DNA of 64,000 nucleotides from Oxytricha trifallax (GCA_000711775.1 ARYC01002748.1:31612-95611); one strand, 5' to 3'. Shown: positions 44,440 to 56,101, counted from the stretch's first letter. The notes: a model not told the origin generated them from the letters alone. Translations and numbers: made by a program.

Positions 44440-44985
44440 AGTGCTCTACCCAGTCCCTTGTCTCTCTTCAGCAGAATCCATGACAATAAACAAAATGATG
44501 AATAGCGCTCTACTTTCACAACGACTATGTTCAAAGCACTTTATGCCCACAAGATAAGAAGCTTTTCTCTGGAACCCCCTTCTTCGACTCTTAGAACTAC
44601 CCACTAATGAATTGTTGCCATGCTTACTAAGTAACTCCCGGCACTGATAAATTCAGAAATTTTCAATCCAGAAACTCTAGATAGGTTTTTTAAAGGACTA
44701 TTTATATTTAGGCCTGAGATCCAACTATAAGAAGAGCGCTATGAGTACTTGGATCAATTGATGGGAGTGGAAAATATACTGTGCGATGGACTTATATATG
44801 TTGATAGGCGATCATTCACAATGCTTCAGGCCGGCTTGTTTAAGGGAGATGGAAGATATATTACGAATAAGTAATTTCTTAATCCTTTGAACTTCCCATT
44901 TACTGCTGTCATGAATATGCTTGTCCTTGATATTTGGCAATCACAGTATGACATCAAACTTATGCATATTATTTTTTAATAATGA
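44440..44985 (+). CDS. unknown protein, segment 2 of a long gene
   Basis: After the foldback element, a frame VLYPVPCLSSAESMTINKMM runs to about 44650. From 44716 another reads EIQLQEERYEYLDQLMGVEN, DGLIYVDRRSFTMLQAGLFK, NPLNFPFTAVMNMLVLDIWQ to TGA at 44983-44985. The second is very protein-like. No family recognised. The frame change between them may be an indel. Confidence 0.45.
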
Positions 44986-45540
44986 GAAACAAGACTTAAA
45001 TCTCATGCCATCATTTACAGCAATTTTTATGAAAATAACCAGGTAATATCAGAATGAGTACAAGGGAACTCTTCAGTAGTTGCGGAGCTTTGTTATTTTA
45101 ACAAAAATAAAGGTATTCCAAAGGCTCAGTATGTTGTTATAAGCGAGAACCACATTACTAATTCGAAGCCATGTCAAGGAAGAGAGGCATCTTCACGCTT
45201 CCTCAATGGTATTCCTTAAATCAAGGTGAAAAAATGCTTGTCTCAAACCTCATCGACGAGCTGTGCTGTAATGACGAGTTTAAATTCGGTTAGAAGTTGC
45301 CATTTTATTGCGTTTTAATTAATGCAAGAAAAACCCAAGTCCACTGTTGCTGGTAGGCCAGCCGATTTTATGCCTAGAGCAAAATATATCCTCGTGAGAT
45401 ACTTCAGCATGTAAGAATTCCAAGTTTGCTCAAATTAATCTTGCGTTATTGATTTAATGAGGGGTGAAAAGCATTTGGTCCAGCTTATTGACCAGCTCCA
45501 TTAAGAGTAAATGAAGGGTATTAAATTTTTTTAATAAATA
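44986..45540 (+). CDS. unknown protein, segment 3 of a long gene
   Basis: Overlapping plus frames take turns in looking coding: VVAELCYFNKNKGIPKAQYV (about 45075), KRGIFTLPQWYSLNQGEKML with VSNLIDELCCNDEFKFGQKL (ATG at 45171, TGA at 45450-45452), then PRAKYILVRYFSMQEFQVCS and GEKHLVQLIDQLHQEQMKG to about 45515. Two one-base shifts would join them into one protein. Family unknown. Confidence 0.4.
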
Positions 45541-45676
45541 AATAAACATACGACTATTTCTACTCACGTATTTCTTATCTATATCTTAAGGAAAGTGTAG
45601 TGTGGCTTCGCAAAGAAATAATATGCCTACAGAATCCAAGTAACTATACTTATCTCAAATAAATATAATCTTAAAG

Positions 45677-46738
45677 ATGACCACAGAGGAAACTTATTTC
45701 AAGAAAGGTCATGAGAACTTCGACCCCTGGTATTGTGTCCATACACTTAATTATTTGACTGAAATTCTGGAGGCAATTCAAAAAATTGTTGGTTAATACA
45801 ATGATCATGAGTCTGAAGTTATTTCATATTTCTTCAAGGAAACCTTGCAAAATTATCTGAATTAAACCCATTAAGATATTCCTGAAGTATTTCATCATGG
45901 ACTCGAACCGTAAGAACTCATAATGATTTTCATTTTATTTAGAGCACCTGCTGAAATTGTTTCCTTCCAAGATTAACTATAAAATTTCGAATTGAACTAC
46001 GAGATCACATATGTTCTGAGGATCAACATGATCAACTCCTTAAGAAGTTAACAGTTTCCATAAATAATTTATAAGATAGCATCAATTGCAAAACTCAGGA
46101 GATTTGAAGATTCAATAATCACTAAATATTTTATCACCGTTAGGCCACTAATCTATGAATCTGAAGATACTTTTTGACCAAAATCTTTATCGAATATTTC
46201 CAAAGTCCATATACCTTTTCATTAATTTGACTACGTAAACTTATACGAGATCTGTTTCTATAAAGAACTGAACTAAGTGGGTCCAGCACTGCTTGGGGTT
46301 CTCAGGTAAGTCATATTGATGTTTTTTACACTAATTTATAATAAGCCAATGCCAGTAAACGCACCCGTTGAGATTATATAGTAGGAAAAGGGAAATTCGG
46401 ATATGATGCACCTCGAGCACCTTTACTTTACCAAGCTTTTCAACTCAACAGAAGACTAGAGTAGGCTCACTCAAATAGCTAGAGTGAATTAAAATTCTAT
46501 TTTGGCTATTTAGAATGGTAACCCAAGCTCCTTTTATTCTAACCTTCAAACCAATTCTAGAGATTTAGGTCTTTATTCGAGTGTTTCGAATCAAAGGAAT
46601 AAAGATCAAAGAGCTTTGTAAATTAACTGTGGAAAATAGATCCAGCTCCAATTCTTGCCAACTGTTGTCTAGATCAGATTAAATGAGAGCTAATCCCCAA
46701 CTTCAAAGAATCTAAAAAATGTCCAATAAACCCCTTGA
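45677..46738 (+). CDS. unknown protein, segment 4 of a long gene, one in-frame TGA
   Basis: ATG at 45677 gives MTTEETYFKKGHENFDPWYC, ILEAIQKIVGQYNDHESEVI and PQELIMIFILFRAPAEIVSF, open to TGA at 46175-46177. The same frame then continues for 187 codons (KSLSNISKVHIPFHQFDYVN, PMPVNAPVEIIQQEKGNSDM, RDLGLYSSVSNQRNKDQRAL) to TGA at 46736-46738. A GTAAGT at 46310 with AATAAG about 40 bases on resembles an intron, but removing it would break the frame. Apart from one TGA this is a 350-codon frame. Function not recognised. Confidence 0.5.
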
Positions 46739-47442
46739 AAACTTTAAAATTAGCAAGAGGAGAAAAGAAACTTTAAAATAACTAATCTACTTCCGTGAAA
46801 ATCAAACCTCATCGTATCAAGAAAACTTCTAGCAATTTGAGAAAAGAATTAGAGTCTGGAAGCATTCAGAACAAAAGGTCTAATCTCATTAACAGTTCGA
46901 TTTTGACATCCCAATAGCTATCTGTGCAGCCACCTTTCCTTAAAAACTAGATTTCTCAAGACTCTTAACAGAGAATTTCACTAAATGTGCAGACTCCTCC
47001 GGGTTAAAGAACTCCAGCTATGTGGATTGAGAATTACGTTGATTAAATATAGGATCAGCTCGCTGACGATGATATATTTAATTTTAACCCTTCACGCTAG
47101 CACCAAAATTGGAATCTATATTCCAATCAAAGCAACCAGATACCTGACGTTCAATTTCATCAGCAAATTTCTCAGCCAAGGCATACTAAATTTGATTCAA
47201 TTCCAGAAGAGGAAAAGTAAGAGACTTAGGTCCAATTATAACAGCCAAATAATATAGGAAACATCGAAGACCTTGAGGAGGAGATATCTAGTGGTAGTGA
47301 CCCACAATAGAGTAAGATGGGATATTTTAACTAATCTATATTCCTAGATAAAAAAGCTGTAAGATACAGTAAAAAACACTAAGAAAAAAGCCAATTAAAA
47401 CAAATCGAGCAGTACTTTTTATATTCAAAAATCCCTATCTGA
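46732..47442 (+). CDS. unknown protein, segment 5, Gln/Asn-rich C-terminal region
   Basis: A frame of 237 codons ends at TGA 47440-47442: SVKIKPHRIKKTSSNLRKEL, SVQPPFLKNQISQDSQQRIS, AMWIENYVDQIQDQLADDDI, then Gln/Asn/Asp-rich stretches and DLEEEISSGSDPQQSKMGYF. Low-complexity, Gln-rich tails are common in ciliate proteins. It overlaps segment 4 by a few bases in another phase, so a one-base shift near 46735 probably separates two parts of the same protein. Weaker coding character persists to about 47900. Confidence 0.45.
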
Positions 47443-48119
47443 TACTTTGAATAAATAAAAGATCACAGCTACTTTGAAGCAAAGTAAGAATGAGAAGGAA
47501 AAGTTTAAGATTGAGAAAGAGAAGTAGGAGAAGGAAGATTTAAAGAGTAAGTTAACTATTCTAATATTTATCAAATTTGATTTAGAAAAGAAACACCTTA
47601 TTACAGATCAACAGCAAAGGAAAGAAGGCAGCATCTAGATATAGTAGCCGAAAGCAGGAAAAAAACCTAAGACTCATAAAGAAGTATTGAGATTTCTTTT
47701 GATTAAAAGAGAATTGAGATAAATCCACTTTATCTGGCTCTATTTCTATCTAGAAGGTTTAGAATAAAACTAGGCCAATTTTATTCCTTAAACTAACAAA
47801 ATGTCTAGGAGTTCCTCTTCTTAGAACAACAATATAGTGACCAAGATGCTACCCCAAAAATGAATCTATCAACTCAGCATTATAAATAAATATGTATATT
47901 TCCCCCTAAGTTTTATCTTCTAAACGTAGCATTTAATGTGAATTCACAAGTTAATTATTTTGAAAAAAAAATTGTCTTCTTATCTTTTTAATTATGACCA
48001 AATTGTAACTTTTAATAATCCAATTTAAATCGAGATATTCTCAACGCAATTGGCCGATTTAATTATAAATAAGTGAAATTCCAGGTCTAGTCTATTTAAA
48101 AATTTCGTAAGTTTTAATC

Positions 48120-48440
48120 AACAGCTATCTCCAACTGCTGTCAACAATTATTATCTTCCTGCCAACTCCACTGCTGTCGCAGTTTTACTTCTTGAACCTC
48201 TCGTCTAGTATGTATTCTGTCAGCTTAGTTAACCCAAGCCTATAGTTAAACTCCAGTGAGCAGCCTTAACTAAGGTAGTCTTCAAAAAACCTGTAGGTTT
48301 AATGAGAGATGTTTGTTACACTCATGTCGATTTTGCTCAACTTAAAATTTGGGCAGTATTTCAGGTTCTCCTGTCTTCTGTTCCTACTTTAGCGAAAATG
48401 GTTTTATCAACTCAGACTACTTGTACCCTTGGTAAGTGTG
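48120..48440 (-). pseudogene. decayed CNKH-family DDE transposase, copy 1
   Basis: The minus strand reads VDKTIFAKVGTEDRR (first catalytic motif region), GEPEILPKF, RHECNKHLSLN, then in shifted frames FNYRLGLTKLTEYILDERFK and GRKIIIVDSSW (second catalytic Asp region). The order matches the remnant at 37265-37925 and DDE_3-type transposases. Several shifts and TGAs are present. Confidence 0.5.
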
Positions 48441-48529
48441 ATGATAGCTTATATCTTCTCGCCTCTTTATACCTGAGTTAAAAAAATCAATTACCATCTT
48501 AAGTATTCTATGTTCATAACTTAAGTCTA

Positions 48530-48700
48530 TAGATCACAGCCAGCTCGCCTCAAAATTAGGGCAGCGTTTCAGCTTTTCCAGCCTTCACTGTTCAGTGCAA
48601 CGAAATCCCTCTACCAACACTGACCCCTTAGACCTTAAGTAAGTAGACCTAAGGACAGGTTCTACTGGAATCTTACTTATCCAGCAAGGAAAAATCCATT
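48530..48700 (-). pseudogene. decayed CNKH-family transposase fragment, copy 2
   Basis: GVSVGRGISLH, then VKAGKAETLPQF, parallels VDKTIFAKVGTEDRR...GEPEILPKF of copy 1. The DNA word CTCAAAATTAGGGCAGCGTT is shared. The CNKH motif itself is lost. Confidence 0.35.
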
Positions 48701-48719
48701 ACTGTCTATTTCATTATAT

Positions 48720-49080
48720 TGGGCCATCTTTAAAACTACTATCTATAGATTACTTTCATGAAAAGCATAAAACAAACTACTCTTGCTCTTCAAAACTTCT
48801 TGCCACCTAACTAGCACAAACACGTAATCGTTGGCCTACTCAGCAAGGTCCTTGGCACTTAGAGAAATGGGTCTTGAGTTTGAAAATCACTCAGGAGGCA
48901 TCAGTGATGTTTGTTACACTTATAGTGATCTTTATTTGGAGATCTCAAAATTTTGACAGGGTTTCAGGTTTACGAAGACTTGAAAAAATCAAAACAGAAA
49001 ATTCTTTCAGCACAAACCACTGATACCTGAAGAAAGATTCTTAATAACCTAGTACTTCTATAGTCATCTTATTAGAGTTA
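48720..49080 (-). pseudogene. decayed CNKH-family transposase, copy 3
   Basis: Minus strand: VSVVCAERIFCFDFFKSS, NPVKILRSPNKDHYKCNKHH, then LSAKDLAEQANDYVFVLVRW. The first Asp is not preserved. Same orientation as the other copies. Confidence 0.45.
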
Positions 49081-49173
49081 AGAAAATCAATAATCATTTG
49101 TCAAATTTCCATTTTTATATTCCTTATTCCATTTAAAGTTTAGAATCACAAAAACCAAAAAAACTAAATTACT

Positions 49174-49182
49174 TACTACTAT

Positions 49183-49248
<66 letters not shown>

Positions 49249-49253
49249 AAACT
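49174..49253. repeat. (ACT)n microsatellite
   Basis: About 26 near-perfect ACT repeats in the middle of the transposase graveyard. No frame role visible. Confidence 0.95.
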
Positions 49254-49399
49254 ACTAACAATTTGTTCCTAAGAGTAAATGTTAGAGGTCTTTAAAAAAG
49301 ATTTTTGGTTACTTAGTTCACTACTACTACCTTAAAAGATTTGACAGGGTCTAACGACTGTGATTAGCTGTTTTATTAACAGAGTTTTGGTTTTAAAAA

Positions 49400-49560
49400 A
49401 AAGCTTGCATTAAAAACAGTTCCCTCAAGCATAAGTGATGTTTGTTACACTCTCTGTAATTAAAGTACTTAAAAATTTGGCATAATTTTAGGTTCTTTAT
49501 TAATTTTATTAAAGCCTTGGAAATCTTTTTGAATTCAGCTCAGCTTACTCTGCCTCAGTT
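49400..49560 (-). pseudogene. decayed CNKH-family transposase fragment, copy 4
   Basis: Minus strand YFNYRECNKHHLCLR with the upstream AAATTTTTAAGT word shared with copies 1 and 3. Little more can be aligned by eye. Confidence 0.35.
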
Positions 49561-50999
49561 AGGTTGACATTTTTATTGTCAATGTATCATTCAGAGTCAG
49601 TGTACCTATAAAAAGATTTAAAAAAAGAGTGGTTAAATTTTTTTAATTATCTGAGTTACTCAATGTTGTTGCTATAAGTGGCCGCTTAAATAATCTCCAC
49701 AGAGATCTCAAAGGTACCTATAATAAAAGAGTTAAACAATAGTCAAAATGCTGAGTCTAGTAATTTAATTCACAGAAGCTAGCTATTTTCTTGAGGCCTC
49801 AATCGAGTTAACGAAGAGTTCTTAAAGTACCTATAATAAAAGTTAGAATAAAAATTTCAGTTCCATTAGATCATATTTAATTTTGCGATTTAGTATTCTG
49901 AAGCTCCTTGCAATCATGATTATCATTCTCTGCAGCAAATTAATTACCTATAAAATTTTTTTAAGAACATACTTAGCCAATATTAGATGGTTTGAACCTT
50001 GATTTAAGACTTTATTGCACTTTGAATTTTGATTTGATTTAACGGTTCTTGATAATAGATCTCTTGATTTTTTTGATTTGATTATTTAATTAATCAAGCC
50101 TCCACTAATTTCAGCGCTAGGATTGTTCCAACACTATTGGTCACTTTGAAATAAATCGTTTGGCCGGTTGGTCCACGTTTCAGATTAGTAAACTAATTAT
50201 AAAAATGAATCAAATTTAACCTCGATTCCGAGGACCAGCTGTTTGAATATTCAAACTGGTAGAACACAAGATGTTAAGAGATTTTTTATTTTTATTTTTA
50301 TACTTTCTCTTTCCTTAATCTTTTGTTTTTGACTTGCTCACTAAGAGTAGTAATTCTTTAAAGTGTAGTTTAAAGTTACTTTGCTTCCTGTTGGTACTTA
50401 AACGTTTACTAGCCTAGGTACTCACCATGACTGTAGAGAGGTGTAAAAGCCTCAAGCGTAAATAGGCTAAGGCAGTATTCTAATAGTAAAGTGAAAGTTA
50501 GACTGGCTTTAAAGTTTTTAGTTGGTTTACTTGTTAAGAAAAGTACTGCAGTACTTCTTTACCTTCATTACCTTCAGCTTAATTATGTTAAGCCAAACTT
50601 ACTTTGAAACCCTTCCTCAGTTGGGTTTGAATTTTTGTTAAGTCGTTTTAGGTATGAGTTTGAAACTTGCTAGGTAAAAGTTTAAGGTTTAGTAGTTCAA
50701 TTAAGTTGCGTTGCTTTACCATGTGAACTGGTGAAGTATGTCAGCTTGGCTTTATTACTCTTACTTTTTCTCTTTTCTTTTGAGACCAATAGCAGCACGA
50801 TTATTTATAAGCTTTCTCACTCCTGCGAAAACTTCAAGCAGCTCTTCCTGGAGTCTATCTCTAGGTTAGGGTTGCACCCTAGTTCAAAGGAATTGTGTGA
50901 TTAATGGTTTGAGTTAAGATAGGGTATCTGTATTACTTGTAATATTAATACTATAGGCCTCTAAAAAATTATCTTTAATTAAAATACAGAGCCTCGGGC
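49561..50999. other. unassigned, probably further transposon debris
   Basis: No gene recognised. Composition is less AT-rich than ordinary spacer and short words repeat (AAAGTACCTATAATAAAAG at about 49712 and 49826). It lies between CNKH copies 4 and 5. Confidence 0.3.
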
Positions 51000-51140
51000 T
51001 TATAAATCTCAGATTGATGTTTGTTACAGTCATAAAAGATGAGCAGAGAATTTGAGGGAATCTTCCTACTTTATTTCCAGTCGTTACACTACTAAGTGTT
51101 CCTGTTCTGAATACAAATTATAGAAATAACTGCAGCTATT
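51000..51140 (-). pseudogene. decayed CNKH-family transposase fragment, copy 5
   Basis: Minus strand AVISIICIQNRNTQQCNDWK, then PSNSLLIFYDCNKHQSEIYK, aligns residue by residue with NAVIISVDESNFRSDSMPPK...NHDCNKHLLL at 37.3-37.4 kb. The first Asp is lost. Confidence 0.45.
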
Positions 51141-51285
51141 TCAAGGTAGGCAATTCAGTATAAATATCTATAATCCCCACTTAAACTAATCTCAAATTCC
51201 ATATTATAATTTTATATTTCCAATCCAATGAAAAAACTGTTACCGGATATGCTCCGCTGCTTGATTTTTTTCAGAGTCAAAGCCA

Positions 51286-51975
51286 ATGGATGAAACCAAG
51301 AATGGCAACTTTGAATTCGAGGATTTACCACTTGCAGAATCTAATTAATAACAAAGTGTTGTTTCCTTCCTGAGGTTTAAAACAAGGGACTAGCTCAAAA
51401 TTAAGAAGCTCATGAAGTTCTTGAATCTCATCCAGCTTTACCATTAAATGATCGGGAACAGTGATTGGTCTGAAAAAGGTTAATGCAACCTTTCAAATGA
51501 AATCTATATGGAAGAGTACATCAAAACTTTAAATAAAGAGCGTAAGGTTACAGACAAATCTTGGGATGAAGGAATACTATGTTTACTAGATAAATAAATC
51601 CCAGTTCAACAGCTTGCCACAAGAAGTATCCTCTAACAAAATTCTCCTTCAAGACCTACTCAAAATATTAAAGGGGAAAGTTGCTGATCCAACTGTAAAT
51701 TCAGAGCAAATTTTGGTCAACGTGAACTCATGGATAGAATCAAGTTGTGTAATTTCTCAGTAACCAACCCTTATTGGTTGAAAAATAGAACAGAGTTAGC
51801 ACTGGATATTATAATCTCAAACACATCCCTTAAATACATGGTGTCATCAAATGGTCTCAAAATTTATTATTTCAATTTCATGAAATACACGATTAATAAT
51901 TGCCAATCAAAGCTGTGGAAGTACGACAAATATGAAACTGAGATTGAAAAACTTCCTGAGTAAGCAAGTGAGAAT
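51286..51975 (+). CDS. unknown protein, 5' part before the nested TBEs
   Basis: A candidate 3' splice site (TTTTTTTCAG at about 51264-51273) precedes the frame. ATG at 51286 gives MDETKNGNFEFEDLPLAESN, FLRFKTRDQLKIKKLMKFLN, SNEIYMEEYIKTLNKERKVT. One TGA at 51685-51687 interrupts; the same frame continues RELMDRIKLCNFSVTNPYWL and NGLKIYYFNFMKYTINNCQS to EIEKLPEQASEN. The last codon, AAT, is the target triplet of TBE B2. After removal of B2 with one AAT, the frame runs on directly into 60167-60285. Function unknown. Confidence 0.6.
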
Positions 51976-52232
51976 CAAAACCCCAAAACCTCTTGGTGAG
52001 GTTTATAAGTGCTTTGAATTGGAGGATATAGTTGGGGTCTTATTGGGGTTAGTTGAGAAATTAGGCCAATTTGCAAAATGAGAAATAGAAATTAGCGAAA
52101 TTTAGGGTCTATTCAAAACCCCAAAACCCCTTAATGAGGTTTATAAGTGCTTTGATTTGTAGGGAATTTGTTAGGGGTTGGGGTTATTAATAGGTTTTAA
52201 TGTGAAATTTATAGTAAATTTATTTAATTTAA

Positions 52233-53679
52233 TCACTCAAAATGCACTTTAGGATCATGTGGGAGTGGTCTGAAGTTTATCTTACTTAACCACAACTCTA
52301 TCTGCTCTAATATTATGTCTGATCTAGAGTTTGGTTTTAATATTATTGATTCTGCCATTTATTTTAATGATTGAGAGACTCTGGTTTTGTCTATAAATTA
52401 CTTGATTCTTTGCTTAGCATCTTTCTCACACCTTGTAGAGTAGTAATCATTCCGAGGCATATCGCACTCTATTATTATTGCTGCTAAAGCCCACACATCC
52501 CATTAATAATCTCCATCTCTCCAGTCTTCTCTTTCAGGATAATAGCCTGGAGTTCCCATAACACTTCCTAGCCTTGATACTTCCACCCTTAATGCTCTGT
52601 TGAAGTCAATAATTGCCACTCTTACAGGTGAGAAGTTTATCATAATATTCTCAGGCTTCAAATCTCTATGAACAAAGCCTAACTTATGTAACTCTTTTAT
52701 ACCTTGTAAGGTTTAGGTTGCTATAAAAGCAAGCTACTTATGATTCCTTTGATCAGTAATAAAATCTCTGAGGGTCATTTCATAGAGTGGGAGTCTGAGA
52801 GCGACATGATCCTTGGCAAGAAGAACAGCATCTAGCTTGATTAAGTAACTACACTCTTTAAACTTAGCTTAAGTGAGTACTTGATACTCATTTGTAAACT
52901 CCATCTGATATTTATCATCACTTAAGAGATAGTTGAAGGGATACACCTTGTATGCGTATTGATGATCATTAATAACTTTCTTATCAAAGGAGTCTTCTAT
53001 TATAAGGTAGCTTTAAAGAGAAGTGTCTAGGTCAATTTAAGCAAGAACCGGTATTTTCTTGTATTGAATCTTGATCATAATTTTTGTTATTTCAGAGGTC
53101 AGTTGGATGCGTGCCTCTTAACGTACTCTAACTCACTAGCTTATTCAGGTACTACGACCTTAGAATATTCCCTCGCTTTTATTTTGTTTAGAACTTCAGC
53201 TCAACTTCATGATTCTCAACTTCTATATCTTTCTTGTGAGCTTTTAATAGATGCTTTCTTTAAGTCTCTTGTATGAGAGTATTACTTATGCCACTCAAAG
53301 CAGTCATACTTTCCATCTATTTTATCATGCTTTAAGTATACAGTGGGCTTTGATTCTCTATGCTCTTTCTTATGTCTGTACCAGCTTGATTTATGAGCAA
53401 AATCTCTCTCACATAACTCACAAAAATAGACTTCTACTTCTTCAGTTTGTATAGGAATTTCATTAATACCTTTCTCCTCCTCTCTGTCTCCCACACACTT
53501 GTTTGCCATTAATTTTCTATTATTAATTTCAATTTTAATAACAGAGACATCAAGTGATAGCTCTGGTAGTTACTTATGAGAGTTCATCTCGCAGCTATCA
53601 CACTTTTTATTGCTCCCAAAGGTAAGTCTCATTTAGTTTATGGAAGTGCTATTGTTTTTCTTAAAATGTAAGCGCTCAT
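52233..53679 (-). CDS. TBE 57-kDa zinc-finger/kinase-like protein (A2)
   Basis: ATG at 53679 (MSAYILRKTIALP). The main frame has MANKCVGDREEEKGINEIPI and the fingers FCELCERDFAHKSSWYRH and YDCFEWHKQYSHTRDLKKH; in the second, one Cys is Trp. The kinase-like part is as in A1: HRDLKPEN, IIDFNRAL, GTPGYYPERED, then ALAAIIIECDMP. TGA at 52233-52235. A one-base difference in the N-terminal region separates MSAYILRK from the finger frame. Confidence 0.8.
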
Positions 53680-54243
53680 ATTTAAATTTGAATTTAAAAT
53701 TATAAAACTGCCTCTATAACTGAGAGCTTATATGAGAGCTTTGCAAGCCTACAAGATTAAGGGAAGTTCTTAGAGTATTAGCGAAGAAAAATGAACACTA
53801 AGAGACGAACCAGCTCTAAAAATGGGTGAGAAAGTAACCATTTTTACTATCAATAATAAGTTGATTACAGCACGTACCGATTTAGGAGGTGCACCAAATA
53901 AAGTACGTACTGCTTTAGGAGGTATTTTGTGATTTTATGATTAAAATTAGGGTACTCCTAATTAAGTACTAGCTTTAATTAATACTCCTAATTAAGTACT
54001 AGCATTTTAGGAGCTGCTCCTAATTAAGTACGTACCAATTTAAATTTAAAAATATGGAACTATAACAGTAGAAATTGATATCAATATCTCAAGTTTGAAA
54101 CCAGTTCTCAAAACCTTCTCCATATCCTACTTAGAGGTTGACCTCCTATAGGATGCCCATATTTAATAGTAAGTTTTGCAGAGGTAAATAATTGAAATCA
54201 ATAAACTTAAATTTGAATATCATATCTTAGATCTGTAAGCAAG
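53680..54243. promoter_or_regulatory. divergent spacer of TBE A2
   Basis: Same TACTTAATTAGGAGC-type motif cluster as A1 (about 53870-54040) and the block GAGGTTGACCTCCTATAGGA with TGCCCATATTTAATAGTAAG at 54133-54173, about 70-110 bases before the 22-kDa start. Confidence 0.55.
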
Positions 54244-55029
54244 ATGGAGTCAATGAATGATGCAATGAAAAGAGTGCAAGCACAAGAATTGATTCAAAGA
54301 TTTAGAAGCAAGGAGGATTTGCACCGCTACCTGGTGCAGCAAGGTAATGAACTCATAGTAACTAATCTTGATTATGTAGTTGGTTTGTTCCTCCCAACGA
54401 TGGAAGGTACAAAAATTTCAATTATAAGAGCCATACTCTGCGAAGAGAAGAAAGCATTAAAAACTTAAGATGTAAAGTTTGCAGAGATTCCAAACTATCC
54501 TGAAATCTCTGTGACTAATTTATATGATAATGCAATGAATGACCCAGAGGTTTCGTTGTACCTGCCTACAAAGAAGCAGCTGTCAAATAAACTTCCTGAA
54601 AGAAACTACTTCTTTGGCATACTTGCAACAATAAAAGGTGATTACTTGAAAGAATTATTCAAGAATCTCATAAGAAAAGGTACAGCATCTCTTCAGAAGA
54701 TAAGGAGAAACAAGGGATCAAGATAAGTGAGAGCTGGCTACAGAGCTGCAGAAGCACCCTTATATTTCAAGTAAGATTTGTAGCTTAACTCTTTAGAAAA
54801 ATCTGGAACTGGCATCTTCTTGATGAAGGAATAGAGCAAAATTCACAGAGAGCGAAAGTCGAAGACAAAGTATGAAGTTAGCAAGAGACTCTATTCAAAT
54901 ATTTAACCTCCAGAGTAAATGAACATAGATGCTGGAGCTGGCAGCAAGAGAAGAAACTTAGGAGGAGGGAAGCAAGAAGTAGAAGAAAAGAAAGAGAAAC
55001 CAGCTCCCTCTAAAGAATTCTAAATGTGA
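54244..55029 (+). CDS. TBE 22-kDa gene (A2), two introns
   Basis: ATG at 54244, MESMNDAMKRVQAQELIQRF. Intron 1 is 54344-54379 (36 nt, GTAATG to TGTAG); intron 2 is 54771-54796 (26 nt, GTAAGA to TTTAG). Exon 2 includes FLPTMEGTKISIIRAILCEE and SVTNLYDNAMNDPEV. A one-base loss near 54650 (ACTTGAAAGAATTATTC) shifts the frame before intron 2. The tail MNIDAGAGSKRRNLGGGKQE is present. TGA at 55027-55029. Confidence 0.75.
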
Positions 55030-55038
55030 CTTATATAT

Positions 55039-56101
55039 TCATTGACTTAACTACAAAACTTATTTATATACATTCACTCTCCCTTCTTTCGCACACTTAT
55101 AAGCCAATAAATTATCTACTCTCTTCGCTGAATTTTAATAAAGTCTACTGTATCGATAGATAGGTCATGCATCAAGTGGTATAACAGCAGTTTCTTGTAA
55201 TGGCCTTTTAATATACCCAGTAGAACTCAATTCCATTAAACGATGGACTGTAAGGTACGTTGAACAATGGCGTTATTCTAAGTTGCTCATAACTCTTCCT
55301 TGTTTCTTTAATCTTATGAACAGAAAGATTATCAACGAATAGTATAATCTCTTATTCAGAGTACTTCTCTCTCAGCTGCTCTAAGAACTTAATATACTGC
55401 TCTGTCTTAATAGAGCGAGGATGAATAACATAAGTTTCTAAACCAGCATCCTCGCTAATACCTCCTAGAATTGCCATTGTTTATACATTGACTTTCTAGT
55501 CATATACTTCTATATTACTATGCCTCTAATACCAAGATTTCTAGATAAAAGTGTTGAAGGTAAACACAGCCTCGTCAGCATGTATAAACTTAATATTATT
55601 AGTAATAGCTCTCTGCATTAATTATAAATATAATTTAGGTAATTGTTGTAAAATGGCAGAGTGAAATCAATCACTCTCTTGATACGATTAACACCTTTGT
55701 AAGAAATACCATTTCGTTTATAGATGTTGGCTATAGACTAAGCAGAGATCTTCAACTCAGGGAACTGGCGATGAAACATAGTAGCTCGTTGGTCTAAAGA
55801 GAAGTGAGCCCAATACTTCAAAGTTTTATCATTAATAAGATAGTCAATATGCTTCTATAGAAACTTTGACTACCTCTTAGGCTAAGAATTTAGCTACTAT
55901 TTCTTTAATTATAGTGCTATAAGACAGTGGGAACGAACAGTTGACGGACTTCGCTTTATGAGTAGAGCAATAGACTTATAGTTTAGTACTGGTTTGATTT
56001 ATTCACTGTATATATTCAACTCCATATCGCAGTTTAAACACTAAATCTATATAATCTTCATCATAAATAGACCCCAAAAGCTTGCTATTTTTGTCTCGCA
56101 T
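55039..56101 (-). pseudogene. TBE transposase (A2), nearly complete
   Basis: ATG at 56101 gives MRDKNSKLLGSIYDEDYIDL. The three catalytic motifs are as in A1 (HADEAVFTFNTF, LFVDNLSVHKTK, QFNGIEFYW). One base is missing at about 55625 (TATAATTAATGC), within ten bases of the corresponding loss in A1 but not the same base. TGA at 55039-55041. Otherwise open. Confidence 0.85.

Noticed and set aside
46310..46349. 40-nt intron in segment 4 of the long gene
   Set aside because: Splice consensus is good, but removal would shift out of a frame that stays open and protein-like for more than 120 further codons.
48306..51030. Recurring GATGTTTGTTACAC word as a new non-coding RNA or satellite family
   Set aside because: Its reverse complement encodes the CNKH residues of a DDE transposase, and neighbouring residues align too, so transposase decay explains it.
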